Shown: positions 1 to 9,631, counted from the first letter of the stretch. The stretch is 64,000 nt of DNA from Nitrobacter sp. NHB1 (GCF_036964665.1 NZ_JBAMDA010000001.1:868001-932000); one strand, 5' to 3'. The notes: generated by a model from the letters alone, not told the origin. Program-made: numbers and translations.

Positions 1-112
1 AACAAGACTTTTCTGATAGGTGTCATCTTCTCTTGAATGCATCCCATCCAAGGGAAGGGGCGCGCCAGCGGACCGGCGCACCCCTTTAGTGCTTGCGAAA
101 AGACCGGGCGGA

Positions 113-439
113 TCAGTACGGGCAGATCGTGCGGCCCCAGCGCGGGCTGTAGTAGCAACCGGGCGCCACGAAGCCCCAGCCGCGCCCGCGACCCCAGCCG
201 CGTCCGCGGCCAACACCGCGACCCCAGCCGCCCCCGCGACCCCAGCCGCGTCCGCGGCCAATACCACGGCCACCGCCGCGTCCACCGCCGCGCCCGCGGG
301 CTGCCGCCGACGTGGTCGATCCGGCGATCACAACCGAAGACACGCCGGCAACGCTGACAAAGTACACGCAAACCATCGCCGCTGCCGCCAGGACGCGGGT
401 GACGATGCTGCGTTGCGCGCTCGAACTTTTTTGAGCCAT
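113..439 (-). CDS. Secreted Gly/Arg-rich low-complexity protein
   Basis: This encodes 108 residues. The N-terminus (MAQKSS, a basic stretch, then a hydrophobic run containing VLAAAAMVCVYFVSVAG) looks like a signal peptide. The middle is almost only Gly, Arg and Trp in GRGRGWGRG-type units, and the end has a short conserved-looking tail, GCYYSPRWGRTICPY, with two Cys. I chose the ATG at 439 because GGGAG lies about nine bases upstream and the signal peptide then starts cleanly; an in-frame ATG at 499 would add 20 residues. Small secreted Gly-rich proteins ending in a Cys/Tyr tail are common in Bradyrhizobium relatives, with no known function. The matching DNA is strongly repetitive, so the repeat number may vary between strains. 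Confidence 0.6.
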   Translation of the reverse strand: MAQKSSSAQRSIVTRVLAAAAMVCVYFVSVAGVSSVVIAGSTTSAAARGRGGGRGGGRGIGRGRGWGRGGGWGRGVGRGRGWGRGRGWGFVAPGCYYSPRWGRTICPY

Positions 440-499
440 CAGGAGAAACTCCCATTCTGTTGGCACCGTCTTGAGCCAGACCATTATCGCGACAAGCAT

Positions 500-943
500 T
501 GTCGCGATTATAAGGCGGTCAGTTCGCTTTGGTTCGGTGCATGATGCAAATAATACAGATCAACGAATTTGAGCGTGTCGCCGTTCAGGGTTTCGGTCGG
601 CTTCCCGCCCGGTCAAAGGTCGGCCCGTGACGCTTGCAGGTTCAAGCGTCGTGGTGAAAAAGCCTGGAAATGTTGCGGGATGTCAATGAGAAACCCGGCA
701 TTGCCATCCCCGGCCTGCGTATCCTCCGGTTGCAATGGGCCGTTTTCAGGCATCGGCCCATTTGGGCCCATTTTCTGTTCCGGCCGCCATGAACTTAATT
801 TCCCGCACAAGCGACGCACAAGGGCAGGCATAACGTGGCCCGCCGGCGGTGTGGCGCGTTAACCACTCATTCGCGTACGGGCTCGGCTCCTCGAAAAGGT
901 GCGGAGCCCGAATTCTTCCTCCAGATTGCCCCGGCAGAGGCTC
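500..943. other. Intergenic, no gene seen
   Basis: No convincing reading frame is seen here. The stretch separates the leftward Gly/Arg-rich gene from the rightward carbamoyltransferase gene, so promoters for both probably lie in it. Around 735-775 there are short direct repeats of GGCCCATTT. The ribosome binding site for the downstream gene is GCAGAGG at 934-940. Confidence 0.5.
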
Positions 944-2755
944 ATGTCAAAACAGCACACTTATGTTCTCGGTCTCAACACCTACGATCACGACGTGAGC
1001 GCCTGCCTGCTTCGCGACGGCGCCGTCGCTTGCGCCATCGCCAAGGAACGGATCACGCGCGAAAAGCACGCCAGCGGGTTTTTTAAGGAAGTCATCGACT
1101 ATTGCCTGAGCGCCGAAGGCATCGGCATCGGCGACGTCGATCTGGTGGTCCGCAATTGCTACATCCTTCCCGTTGCGGAGATGGAGGAGCGGCTGATCTA
1201 TCAGGACATGCCGGGATTCCTTCCCGCCGAGGAGCGCCCGGATGCGCACGACCATCCGTATTTCCGCTCGCGCTCCGACAAGGTGGTGTCGATCTCCCAC
1301 CATCTGGCGCACGCCTACAGCGCCTTTGCGGCCTGCCCGTTCGATGAGGGCGCGATTATGATCGTCGACGGCGTCGGCAGCTATCGTTCGGACGTGACCG
1401 AGCCCTATCCGGAAAGCGACGCCGCATCGCCGCTCGCGCGGGAATCGGAGAGCTACTACCGGTTCAGCGGCGAAACTCTCGAAAGCCTGAAGAAGGTCTG
1501 GATGGAGCCGGACCGCGGCTTTTTCAGCGACGAGTTCTACAACATGCCGGGCCTCGGAGCGCTTTACAGCCGCGCCTCGACCTACGTGTTCGGCGACTGG
1601 AACAAATGCGGCGAGTTGATGGGGCTCGCACCGTACGGGCGCCGCGAGCAGGTCAAGTCGCTGATGGAGATCGCCGACAATCAGCTCACGGTCCTGCGCT
1701 GGTCGGCCGAGTTCAACCAGCCCTATGTCGTCGACGGCGGCGGAAAATGGGACAGCAGCCCCTCCATGCGCCATTGGGAGGATTTGGCGTGGCGTGTTCA
1801 GGACGACACCGAAAAGGTGCTGCTCGCACGCGCCAAGTGGCTGCGGGAAACCACCGGCGCGAAGAACCTCTGCATCGCCGGCGGCGTGGCGCTGAACTGC
1901 GTCGCCAACGGACGCATCGCGCGGGAGGCCGGATTTGAGAATGTCTGGATTCAGCCCGCGGCAGGGGACGACGGCATTGCGATCGGTTGCGCCTATTACG
2001 GCTGGCTCGAAGTGTTGAAACAGCGTCGCGGATTCGTGATGGAGCACGCCTATGTCGGCCGCAGCTACTCGGATGCCGAGGTCGACGCAGCAACCAAGCG
2101 CGCGATCGTCAAGGTCCAGACGGCGGCGGTGCGAAGCTCGAACGTCTACGCCGAAACCGCGAAACTTCTGGCGGATCAGAAAGTCATCGGCTGGTTTCAG
2201 GGGCGTTCCGAATTCGGCCCGCGCGCGCTGGGCAATCGCAGCCTGATCGCCGATCCGCGCAAGGCCGATATGAAGGACATCCTCAATAGCCGGGTCAAGC
2301 ACCGCCAGCCGTTCCGCCCTTTCGCGCCCATTGTGCTGGCCGAACGCATGACGGATATCTTCGAGGGCGACGAGGACTCGCCGTTCATGCTGATCGCCAA
2401 GGCGGTTCGGCCAGAGTGGCGCGACCGGATTCCGGCGGTGGTTCACGTCGACGGCACCGCACGGGTGCAGACCGTGCGCGAGAGGACGAACCCTGCGCTC
2501 TATCGGCTGCTGAAGGAATTCGAGGAGCTGACCGGCATTCCCGTGCTGATCAACACGTCATTCAACGTCAAGGGTGAGCCGATCGTGGAGACACCGCGCG
2601 ATGCCATGCGCTGCTTCCTGACCACGGGCATCGATCATCTCGTGCTGCACGATACGGTGATTTCCAAGAAGGGGCTGCACCGGATCGTGGGGCCGCTTGT
2701 CGGCATCTATACCGACGTCGGCGCCGTCGTTATGTCGAACCTCAGGCAGGCCTGA
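944..2755 (+). CDS. Carbamoyltransferase, NodU/CmcH/TobZ family
   Basis: This is a 603-residue enzyme of the family that transfers a carbamoyl group from carbamoyl phosphate, through carbamoyl adenylate, onto a hydroxyl of a small molecule or sugar. The N-terminal Kae1-like half shows the metal-binding HHLAH at residues 119-123 and the phosphate-binding VDGVGS near 141-146. The middle has the CIAGGVALNC motif, and the C-terminal half has GRSEFGPRALGNRS near 420-435. I chose the ATG at 944 because GCAGAGG lies just upstream and the protein then begins like its relatives (SKQHTYVLGLN). The gene stands alone. No nod, antibiotic or polysaccharide genes lie beside it, so the acceptor cannot be inferred. 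Confidence 0.88.
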   Translation: MSKQHTYVLGLNTYDHDVSACLLRDGAVACAIAKERITREKHASGFFKEVIDYCLSAEGIGIGDVDLVVRNCYILPVAEMEERLIYQDMPGFLPAEERPDAHDHPYFRSRSDKVVSISHHLAHAYSAFAACPFDEGAIMIVDGVGSYRSDVTEPYPESDAASPLARESESYYRFSGETLESLKKVWMEPDRGFFSDEFYNMPGLGALYSRASTYVFGDWNKCGELMGLAPYGRREQVKSLMEIADNQLTVLRWSAEFNQPYVVDGGGKWDSSPSMRHWEDLAWRVQDDTEKVLLARAKWLRETTGAKNLCIAGGVALNCVANGRIAREAGFENVWIQPAAGDDGIAIGCAYYGWLEVLKQRRGFVMEHAYVGRSYSDAEVDAATKRAIVKVQTAAVRSSNVYAETAKLLADQKVIGWFQGRSEFGPRALGNRSLIADPRKADMKDILNSRVKHRQPFRPFAPIVLAERMTDIFEGDEDSPFMLIAKAVRPEWRDRIPAVVHVDGTARVQTVRERTNPALYRLLKEFEELTGIPVLINTSFNVKGEPIVETPRDAMRCFLTTGIDHLVLHDTVISKKGLHRIVGPLVGIYTDVGAVVMSNLRQA

Positions 2756-2956
2756 TCGACCGGATGCGCCGTCGTGCCTTGCTGGCGCGGAACATGAGAT
2801 TGTCATGTCGCAACATAAAGATTATATTCAGCAGGGCGTTAGGCGCTTCTGCCGACGGATACGCAGGTCGAATTCCAGACCGGCGAGTTTTTCGGAAAAA
2901 GCGCCGGTTTCAAACAGATCGGCGCAAGTTCGCATAGCAGCAGGTCACAGCGATCC

Positions 2957-3262
2957 ATGACAGCACGTATCTTCAAGCCCGCTAAAAACGCGATGCAATC
3001 GGGGGTCGCTCAGACCAAGGAATGGCAACTGGACTACGAGCCCGAGCAGGCGCGAGTGATCGAGCCGCTGATGGGCTGGACCAGTTCCGGCGACATGAAA
3101 CAGCAGATCACGCTTCGCTTCGAGACCAGGGAGGATGCGATCGCCTATTGCGAGCGCGAGGGCATTCCCTATGAGGTGATCGAGCCGACGGTAAAGGTGG
3201 CGAGAAAGGCCGCCTACGCCGACAATTTTGCCTTTCGCCGCAGCGAACCCTGGACGCATTAG
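2957..3262 (+). CDS. NADH dehydrogenase accessory subunit, NDUFS4-like (ETC complex I subunit)
   Basis: These 101 residues match the 18-kDa accessory subunit family of respiratory complex I (human NDUFS4), which is retained in alphaproteobacteria. The protein starts MTARIFKPAKNAMQSG and carries the typical core LDYEPEQA, PLMGWTSSGD, LRFETREDAIAYCERE and, at the end, YADNFAFRRSEPWTH. It binds peripherally near the NADH-oxidising arm. It is normally encoded away from the nuo operon, as here. The length is normal for bacteria. A palindromic repeat begins seven bases after the stop. Confidence 0.9.
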   Translation: MTARIFKPAKNAMQSGVAQTKEWQLDYEPEQARVIEPLMGWTSSGDMKQQITLRFETREDAIAYCEREGIPYEVIEPTVKVARKAAYADNFAFRRSEPWTH

Positions 3263-3268
3263 ACTACC

Positions 3269-3346
3269 CGTCATTGCCGGGTTTCAAGCGTGGATGCCCG
3301 GCATAGAGCCGGGCATGACGGTTCAATCAAATTTCATCCCGCCTTA
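3269..3346. repeat. Palindromic intergenic repeat with conserved tail
   Basis: An imperfect palindrome begins CGTCATTGCCGGG and ends CCCGGCATGACG at 3320. It belongs to the same general family as the repeat inside uvrA (42579-42668). It is followed by the tail GTTCAATCAAATTTCATCCC (from 3321). Nearly the same tail recurs after a different palindrome at 21051, and a weaker copy lies near 28268. It sits between the NDUFS4-like gene and mccB. Confidence 0.8.
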
Positions 3347-3470
3347 GCGCGCGAGGCCGGCTGCCGGGAGGAAGCGCCGAACCACGGTTGACCTTGCCGG
3401 GGAGGGCGGGGCACCCTAGGCCGGGATTGCGGGCGTGAGAGTCAACGCCTGCCAACCATCCTGGACTGTC

Positions 3471-5075
3471 ATGGCGCTTCGTTCCGGTGTCGATCCCACA
3501 TCCTCCGATTTTGCGCGCAACACCGAGGCGATGAAGACTCTCGTCAACGAACTGCGCGACAAGCTCGCGAGCGTCGCGGGCGGAGGCGGCGGGACAGCGC
3601 GCGCCCGCCATACGTCGCGCGGCAAGATGCTGGCCCGCGACCGCGTCGATCTGCTGCTCGATCCCGGCACCGCGTTTCTCGAACTGTCGCCGCTGGCGGC
3701 GAACGGCATGTACGGCGGCGATATCCATTCCGCGAGCATCATCACGGGTGTCGGACGCGTCTCCGGCCGCGAATGCGTGATCGTCGCCAACGATGCCACC
3801 ATCAAAGGCGGCACCTACTATCCCATGACCGTGAAGAAGCATCTGCGGGCGCAGGATATCGCGCGGCAGAACAATCTGCCCTGCATCTACATGGTGGATT
3901 CCGGCGGCGCCTTCCTGCCGCAGCAGGACGAGATCTTTCCGGACGAGCGCCACTTCGGCCGCATCTTCTACAACCAGGCCAACATGTCGGCGCTAGGCAT
4001 TCCGCAGATCGCGATCGTCATGGGATCATGCACCGCGGGCGGCGCCTACGTGCCGGCGATGTCGGACGAGAGCATCATCGTCCGCAATCAGGGTACGATC
4101 TTTCTCGGCGGTCCGCCGCTGGTGAAGGCCGCCACGGGTGAGGTCGTTACCGCCGAAGAACTCGGCGGCGCCGATGTGCATTCGCGGCAGTCGGGCGTCA
4201 CCGATCACTATGCGCAGAACGATGCCCATGCGATCGGGATCGCGCGCCGCATCGTTTCCGCTCTGAAACCGCCGCAGCGCGCGTTGCTGAATATGCGTGC
4301 GCCGCGTGAGCCGCTGTTCGCGAGAGACGAAATCTACGGCGTGGTACCGGCGGACGGTCGCAAGCCGTTCGAGGTGCGCGACATCATCGCGCGCATCGTC
4401 GACGGCTCCGAGTTCGATGAATTCAAGAAGCTTTACGGCCAGACGCTGGTTTGCGGTTTCGCCCATATCTGGGGCTATCCGGTCGGCGTTATCGCCAACA
4501 ACGGCATCCTGTTCAGCGAAAGCTCGCTGAAGGGCGTGCATTTCATCGAGCTATGCTGCCAGCGAAACATTCCGCTGGTGTTCCTGCAGAACATCACCGG
4601 CTTCATGGTCGGCAAAAAGTACGAGGCAGGCGGCATCGCGCGCGACGGCGCCAAGCTGGTCACGGCGGTTGCGACCGCTGCCGTGCCGAAGTTTACCGTG
4701 GTGATCGGCGGTTCCTACGGCGCGGGCAATTACGGCATGTGCGGCCGCGCTTACTCTCCACGATTTTTGTGGATGTGGCCGAACGCGCGGATTGCCGTAA
4801 TGGGCGGCGAGCAGGCCGCGACGGTGCTGAGCACGCTGCGGCGGGAGAGCATCGAAGCCAAAGGCGGCACATGGTCCGCGGAGGAGGAGCGCGAATTCCA
4901 GGCGCCGATCCGCGCACAATACGAGAGCCAGGGCAATCCCTATTACGCCACCGCGCGGCTGTGGGACGACGGGGTGATCGATCCCGCCGACACCCGCCTC
5001 GTGCTGGGGCTCGGATTGTCGGCGGCAGCGAACGCGCCGATCGAGCCGACGACATTTGGCCTGTTCAGGATGTGA
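3471..5075 (+). CDS. mccB: Acyl-CoA carboxylase carboxyltransferase subunit, methylcrotonoyl-CoA carboxylase beta type
   Basis: This is a 534-residue carboxyltransferase subunit that moves the carboxyl group from biotin to an acyl-CoA, most likely 3-methylcrotonyl-CoA in leucine breakdown. Two crotonase-like halves are visible. Landmarks are [14 protein letters not shown] in the N-terminal part, [11 protein letters not shown] near residue 190, NITGFMVG in the middle and [10 protein letters not shown] near residue 444. The start at 3471 gives [14 protein letters not shown], which fits relatives; a GTG at 3435 would add 12 residues. The stop is two bases before the ATG of the biotin subunit, so the two are co-transcribed. 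Other leucine genes (ivd, hydratase, lyase) are absent here, so geranyl-CoA or another substrate is not excluded. Confidence 0.87.
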   Translation: MALRSGVDPTSSDFARNTEAMKTLVNELRDKLASVAGGGGGTARARHTSRGKMLARDRVDLLLDPGTAFLELSPLAANGMYGGDIHSASIITGVGRVSGRECVIVANDATIKGGTYYPMTVKKHLRAQDIARQNNLPCIYMVDSGGAFLPQQDEIFPDERHFGRIFYNQANMSALGIPQIAIVMGSCTAGGAYVPAMSDESIIVRNQGTIFLGGPPLVKAATGEVVTAEELGGADVHSRQSGVTDHYAQNDAHAIGIARRIVSALKPPQRALLNMRAPREPLFARDEIYGVVPADGRKPFEVRDIIARIVDGSEFDEFKKLYGQTLVCGFAHIWGYPVGVIANNGILFSESSLKGVHFIELCCQRNIPLVFLQNITGFMVGKKYEAGGIARDGAKLVTAVATAAVPKFTVVIGGSYGAGNYGMCGRAYSPRFLWMWPNARIAVMGGEQAATVLSTLRRESIEAKGGTWSAEEEREFQAPIRAQYESQGNPYYATARLWDDGVIDPADTRLVLGLGLSAAANAPIEPTTFGLFRM

Positions 5076-5077
5076 CC

Positions 5078-7111
5078 ATGGCCAAGCGTCCGCAGTACCG
5101 CCGTTTCCAGACGCTCCTGATCGCCAATCGCGGCGAGATCGCCTGCCGCGTGATCCGTTCCGCCCGCGCCATGGGCCTGCATACCGTTGCCGTCTACTCA
5201 GAAGCCGATCGCGACGCGCTGCACGTCGGCATGGCCGACGATGCCGTGCTGCTCGGACCTGCGCCCGCCCGCGACAGCTATCTCGATGTCGACAAAGTGA
5301 TCGCTGCCGCCCGTCGGAGCGGCGCGGAAGGCATCCATCCCGGCTACGGATTTTTGTCCGAGAATGCCGCCTTCGCACAGGCCTGTGCCGATGCTGGCCT
5401 CGTGTTTGTCGGTCCGACCGCTACCATGATGACCGCGATGGGCTCGAAGTCGCGCGCCAAGGCGCTGATGGAAAAGGCGGGCGTGCCGCTGGTGGCGGGC
5501 TATCACGGCGAGGCGCAGGACGACGCCACGCTGCAAGGTGCGGCAGATCGGATCGGCTATCCGGTGCTGGTGAAAGCATCCGCCGGCGGCGGCGGCCGCG
5601 GTATGCGGATCGTGCGGTCGGCGGCGGAGCTTGCTCCGGCCATCGTCAGCGCCAGGCGCGAGGCCATGGCGGCGTTCGGCGACGACCGGATGCTGATCGA
5701 AAAATACGTCGACAATCCCCGGCACATCGAGGTGCAGGTGATCGGCGACAGCCACGGCAATCTGCTGTCGCTGTTCGAGCGCGAATGCACGCTGCAGCGG
5801 CGGCACCAGAAGGTGGTCGAGGAGGCCCCGTCGCCGACGCTCGATGCAGCGGGACGCGAGGCCGTCTGCGCAGCAGCGCGCAAGGCGGCCGGCGCGGTGA
5901 ACTATGTCGGCGCGGGCACCGTCGAGTTCGTGTCCGACGGCAATGACGTGTTCTTCATCGAAATGAACACCCGCTTGCAGGTCGAGCATCCCGTGACCGA
6001 ACTCATCACTGGCGTCAATCTCGTCGAATGGCAACTCCGCGTCGCTTTCGGCGAAAAGCTGCCGCTGACGCAGGATCAGATCAGACTGAACGGCCACGCC
6101 ATCGAGGCACGCGTCTACGCTGAAAACCCGAACAAGAACTTCATGCCGTCTGTCGGTCGTATCAGGACCTGGCGGACGCCGCCCGAGGTCGACGGCTTGC
6201 GCATCGATTCCGGCTACCGCGAGGGCGATACGGTCTCGCCGAACTACGACGCCATGCTCGCCAAGGTGATCGCGTGGGCTCCGACACGCGAGGCCGCGAT
6301 CGGCCGGCTCGACCGCGCCCTGCAAGAGACCGATGTCCGCGGCGTGATTACCAACATTCCGTTCCTGTCCGCGTTGGTGACGCACCCCGAGGTGCGCGCC
6401 AACGCGATCGACACCGGCTTTATCGAGCAACACCTGAAAGACCTGACCGGGACGCCGGCCGTGCCGGGCGAGACCGAGCTTGTCGCCGCCGTCGCCGCGA
6501 TCCTGCAAACGGAAAGCAAGGCGTCCCGACCGGACGCGGCATCGCCCTGGCAAACCGCCGGATGGATGCCGGTTGGCCGTCGTCAGCGGCGGTTCGCATT
6601 CCGTACGGGCCAGACCGAGCACAAGGTCACGTTCGCCTATGGCAACGGGCCGGACCAAATCCGGATCGGGGAGCGGGACCTCGCATTCTCATACGCGCTG
6701 GACGACGCCGGAGGCCTTGTGCTCTCGCTGGACGGAATGCGAAGCCACGTTGTCTCCGTCGTCCAGGGGCGCGACCTGTACTTGCGGACGCGCAACGGCC
6801 GGTTCGAACTGCACTTGGCCGATCCCTTCGGTGGAGACGACGAGGAGCAGGCCGGCGAAGATCGCATTGTCGCGCCATTGCCCGGCATCGTGGTCGCGCT
6901 GCTCGCGGAGGAGGGCGCGGTGCTGGAGAAGGGCGCACCCATCCTCACGCTGGAAGTGATGAAGATGGAGCAGACGTTGCGCGCGCCCTACGCCGGCAGG
7001 CTGAAAGAGCTCAAATGCAAGGTCGGCGATATCGTGCAGGAGGGCGTCGAACTCGCCGACATCGAGCCCGCCGCTGCCGTTTCAGCCGGACTGGTGCAAA
7101 CGTCGACATGA
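5078..7111 (+). CDS. mccA: Acyl-CoA carboxylase biotin subunit, methylcrotonoyl-CoA carboxylase alpha type
   Basis: This is a 677-residue protein combining biotin carboxylase and the biotin carrier. Residues 1-450 are the ATP-grasp biotin carboxylase: LIANRGEIACRVIR at the start, HPGYGFLSENA, the glycine loop GGGGRGMR near 170, and EMNTRLQVEHPVTE. A linking BT-type domain follows. The C-terminal biotinyl domain has EVMKMEQ with the biotin-accepting lysine at K629. It charges biotin with CO2 using ATP and works as a dodecamer with MccB. It is translated right after mccB with a two-base gap. Domain order and length are those of MCC alpha rather than the shorter AccC. Confidence 0.9.
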   Translation: MAKRPQYRRFQTLLIANRGEIACRVIRSARAMGLHTVAVYSEADRDALHVGMADDAVLLGPAPARDSYLDVDKVIAAARRSGAEGIHPGYGFLSENAAFAQACADAGLVFVGPTATMMTAMGSKSRAKALMEKAGVPLVAGYHGEAQDDATLQGAADRIGYPVLVKASAGGGGRGMRIVRSAAELAPAIVSARREAMAAFGDDRMLIEKYVDNPRHIEVQVIGDSHGNLLSLFERECTLQRRHQKVVEEAPSPTLDAAGREAVCAAARKAAGAVNYVGAGTVEFVSDGNDVFFIEMNTRLQVEHPVTELITGVNLVEWQLRVAFGEKLPLTQDQIRLNGHAIEARVYAENPNKNFMPSVGRIRTWRTPPEVDGLRIDSGYREGDTVSPNYDAMLAKVIAWAPTREAAIGRLDRALQETDVRGVITNIPFLSALVTHPEVRANAIDTGFIEQHLKDLTGTPAVPGETELVAAVAAILQTESKASRPDAASPWQTAGWMPVGRRQRRFAFRTGQTEHKVTFAYGNGPDQIRIGERDLAFSYALDDAGGLVLSLDGMRSHVVSVVQGRDLYLRTRNGRFELHLADPFGGDDEEQAGEDRIVAPLPGIVVALLAEEGAVLEKGAPILTLEVMKMEQTLRAPYAGRLKELKCKVGDIVQEGVELADIEPAAAVSAGLVQTST

Positions 7112-7133
7112 CCAACGTCCGTTGTATCGCCGG

Positions 7134-7481
7134 CTATTTCTTCCGCTCTTTTCTGGCGGCATAGCGGGCATCGCGCGCCGCCTTGCGTTCGACCTCGAGC
7201 GCGGCCTCGGCTGCTGCGGCTTCTTCCTTTTCCCGGGCGAGCTGCGCGGCGGCGCTGGCAGCGGCCTCCGCCTCGCGGGCTTTTCGCGCGGCCTTCTCGG
7301 TCTCGCGGGCCTGCCGCGTCTTGTCGCGGGCAGCCGCCAAGGCCTCGCGTTCGGCCTGCCTTTGCTTCACGGCGGGGTCGTCGGGGCCGGGCTTCGCGCG
7401 AAACTTGTCGAGAATACTTTTCCGGGCCTCAAGCGCCGCCTTTTGGCGGTCAGCGAAGCCGGGCTCCTTGAATCCACTCAT
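7134..7481 (-). CDS. DUF6481 family charged helical protein
   Basis: These 115 residues begin MSGFKEPGFADRQKAA and continue as a long Ala/Arg/Glu/Lys-rich helix ending in RKERKK. This is the DUF6481 family of alphaproteobacteria as I recall it; no function is known. The composition predicts a continuous alpha helix or coiled coil, and there is no signal peptide. It converges on mccA with a gap of 22 bases between the stop codons. An antisense reading of the same stretch is open but looks like a by-product of the Ala-rich codons. Confidence 0.7.
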   Translation of the reverse strand: MSGFKEPGFADRQKAALEARKSILDKFRAKPGPDDPAVKQRQAEREALAAARDKTRQARETEKAARKAREAEAAASAAAQLAREKEEAAAAEAALEVERKAARDARYAARKERKK

Positions 7482-7771
7482 CTATCGAGGCCTGTTCCTT
7501 CATCGCAATGCGGAGGGCTTATAGCAGCTTCGCCATCCATGCGTTGTGAAAAACGCATTCGCGGGCGCGCTTTGTTATCCCTTGTCGTCACCATATTGCA
7601 CGAAAATTAACGGATTTTCGGCGCCGCGTGATCCCCGGCGCGTGTTGCTCCCCGCATTGGCCCCGCAAAGGCTTTTGGCTTGGCGTCCGCGCGCCGGCCA
7701 TGCTTGCCGTCGATGGTGCGCGCCGATATAAGCGCCGCAATTCCCACGACCGCTACATCAAGGACGATATC

Positions 7772-8194
7772 ATGGCGATTGAACGCACCTTTTCGATTCT
7801 CAAGCCGGACGCAACCGCGCGAAACCTGACCGGCGCGATCAACGCCCTGATCGAGAAGGCCGGGCTTCGGATCGTGGCTCAAAAGCGCATCCGCATGACC
7901 CGCGAGCAGGCCGAGACCTTTTATGCCGTGCACAAGGCGCGTCCCTTTTTCGGAGAGCTTGTCGAGTTCATGATTTCCGGTCCCGTGGTGGTGCAGGTGC
8001 TCGAAGGCGAGAACGCCGTGCTCAAGCATCGTGACATCATGGGCGCGACCGACCCGTCCAAGGCAGCCGACGGCACCATTCGCAAGCTCCATGCGAAGTC
8101 GGTCGGTGAAAACTCCGTGCATGGATCGGACGCGGCCGAGACCGCTGCGGTCGAAATCGCCCAGTTCTTCTCGGGCAACGAGATCGTCGGCTAG
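7772..8194 (+). CDS. ndk: Nucleoside diphosphate kinase
   Basis: This is a complete 140-residue NDP kinase, which passes the gamma phosphate from ATP to other nucleoside diphosphates through a phosphohistidine. It begins [14 protein letters not shown]. The catalytic histidine is H117 in NSVHGSDA, preceded by the kpn-loop region [16 protein letters not shown]. The ATG at 7772 has AAGGA upstream. A longer reading to 7628 is open but lacks support. The stop is 26 bases before the TerC-like gene, so the two may share a transcript. Confidence 0.96.
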   Translation: MAIERTFSILKPDATARNLTGAINALIEKAGLRIVAQKRIRMTREQAETFYAVHKARPFFGELVEFMISGPVVVQVLEGENAVLKHRDIMGATDPSKAADGTIRKLHAKSVGENSVHGSDAAETAAVEIAQFFSGNEIVG

Positions 8195-8220
8195 GCGGCG
8201 AGGCGAGGGACGGACGGGCA

Positions 8221-9042
8221 TTGGATTCGCTGCTGCACATCTTCGATCTGGCGGCGATCACATCGGTCTTCGCTGAATTTCGGAGCGAGGTGCAGCATCC
8301 GGCATTCTGGCTCGCCGTCGGCAAGATCATCTGGATCAATGTTCTGTTGTCCGGCGACAACGCGCTGGTGATTGCGCTTGCCTGCCGCGGGCTGGCGCCG
8401 CCGCAGCGCCTTTGGGGCATGGTGTTTGGGGCCGCCGCCGCGGTTGTTCTCCGCATCGTTTTTACCGGGATCGTCGCGACCCTGATGGAGTTGCCCTACC
8501 TCAAGCTGGCCGGGGGGCTCGCGTTGCTGGTGATCGCCGCCAAATTGCTGGTGCCGGAAAAAGAGGACGGGGAGGTCGCGGCGGCCCGGCATCTGTGGAC
8601 CGCCGTTCAGGTCGTGGTTGTCGCCGACATCGTCATGAGCCTGGACAATGTGATCGCGGTCGCGGCCGCGGCGAACGGCAGCGTGCCGCTGTTGGTCATC
8701 GGACTGGCCGTCAGCGTTCCGCTGATCGTGGCAGGTGCCGCGCTGATCATGATGCTGCTGACACGCCTGCCTTTTCTGGTGTGGGCCGGCGCGGCGTTGC
8801 TGGGCTGGATCGCAGGCGAAGTCATCGCGACCGATCCGGCGGTCGCGCCGCGACTGCATGGGCTGTTCGACACGGGCGCCGGCGTCTTCCTGGATGCGGT
8901 GCTGGCGCGATTCGGCATCGCGCCGCAATTCGCCGCCGGCGGAGCCGGTGACGAGATTTTCTGTGCCGTGCTGGGAACGATGATCGTGCTGATCGCCGGC
9001 TGGATCTGGCGCAATCGAATGCAGGGCGCAGAGCGTTTCTGA
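8221..9042 (+). CDS. TerC/YjbE family integral membrane protein
   Basis: This is a 273-residue membrane protein with about seven hydrophobic segments and the two hallmark acidic motifs of the TerC family, NVLLSGDNALVIALA near residue 40 and VMSLDNVIAVAAAA near 140. Members are linked to metal ion export (manganese or tellurite resistance); YjbE-type members are often under metal control, but no riboswitch is seen here. The start is TTG at 8221 with GAGGGA ten bases upstream; no ATG or GTG fits better. The C-terminal stretch (residues 205-240) is longer than the family core. It follows ndk by 26 bases. Confidence 0.82.
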   Translation: MDSLLHIFDLAAITSVFAEFRSEVQHPAFWLAVGKIIWINVLLSGDNALVIALACRGLAPPQRLWGMVFGAAAAVVLRIVFTGIVATLMELPYLKLAGGLALLVIAAKLLVPEKEDGEVAAARHLWTAVQVVVVADIVMSLDNVIAVAAAANGSVPLLVIGLAVSVPLIVAGAALIMMLLTRLPFLVWAGAALLGWIAGEVIATDPAVAPRLHGLFDTGAGVFLDAVLARFGIAPQFAAGGAGDEIFCAVLGTMIVLIAGWIWRNRMQGAERF

Positions 9043-9427
9043 AGCGGGTAGATCGATATTCGTCGTCCCGGCAATCCACGTCCTGAACGCGCTCAAACAT
9101 GTGGATAGTTTGGAACATCGGCGAGCGAAGCGACGGCGGTGTTGGAACGGCCGCGCCCCGCCACGAGGCGTTGAAACGCTTTATCATCAACCGGTGCGGT
9201 CGCCGCGTCGTTGTTTTGAAACCGCGGATTCGGTCAGTTTCACGATCACTTGTCATGACTTGCTAAGAGGTAATTTTCGTGTTGCAATCTTGGCGCAGTC
9301 GGATCCGAGCCCGCTCGTTTGTGCGTTTCGCTATGCGGAGGTTCAGCAGACACCAGGAGGCCCGCTTGCGGCGTGGTGCGCGAGGTGCGTGGCCGCGTCT
9401 TTTTTGTATCCAGACAGGAGACAGACG
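9043..9427 (+). other. Intergenic, presumed promoter and leader of the cold-shock gene
   Basis: No gene is seen here. The 200 or so bases before the cold-shock gene are lower in G+C than the flanks. A long leader is expected for csp genes, whose mRNA 5' regions act as cold sensors. A possible -35 (TTGTCA at about 9250) exists but its spacing to a -10 is poor, so no promoter is called. ACAGGAG just before 9428 is the ribosome binding site. Confidence 0.35.
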
Positions 9428-9631
9428 ATGCAGAAGGGCACCGTCAAATGGTTCAACCCGACGAAGGGGTATGGATTCATCAAACCGATGACCGATGACC
9501 GGGACGTATTCGTTCACATCTCTGCGGTTGAGCGCGCTGGCCTCAGCACTCTCAATGAAAATCAGGTTATCGAATACGACCTGGTCGAAAATCGCGGCAA
9601 GACCTCCGCTGAAAATCTGAAGGTCTCATAA
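9428..9631 (+). CDS. Cold-shock domain protein, CspA family
   Basis: This is a 67-residue single cold-shock domain, a nucleic-acid chaperone that binds single-stranded RNA and DNA. The RNP1 motif is KGYGFI and RNP2 is VFVHIS, both on an OB fold that begins MQKGTVKWFNPTKGYG. The start is supported by ACAGGAG upstream. It is followed by a GC hairpin at 9676-9696. Alphaproteobacteria carry several csp paralogues, so no number is assigned and cold induction is only inferred. Confidence 0.95.
   Translation: MQKGTVKWFNPTKGYGFIKPMTDDRDVFVHISAVERAGLSTLNENQVIEYDLVENRGKTSAENLKVS

Noticed and set aside
947-2446. 499-codon frame antisense to the carbamoyltransferase
   Set aside because: Shadow of a strongly conserved gene; the protein is a low-information mix of Arg, Ala and His.
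2756-2956. Possible tRNA between the carbamoyltransferase and the NDUFS4-like gene
   Set aside because: A T-arm-like GGTCGAATTCC occurs near 2872, but no acceptor or anticodon stems pair around it.
5198-6658. 486-codon frame antisense to mccA
   Set aside because: Shadow frame; the sense strand has all biotin carboxylase motifs.
7108-7164. 18-codon reading overlapping the mccA stop
   Set aside because: Too short, no relatives, and it runs into the end of the convergent DUF6481 gene.
9245-9275. Promoter for the cold-shock gene (TTGTCA, then TAATTT)
   Set aside because: The spacing is about 15 bases and the -10 is poor; not enough to call.
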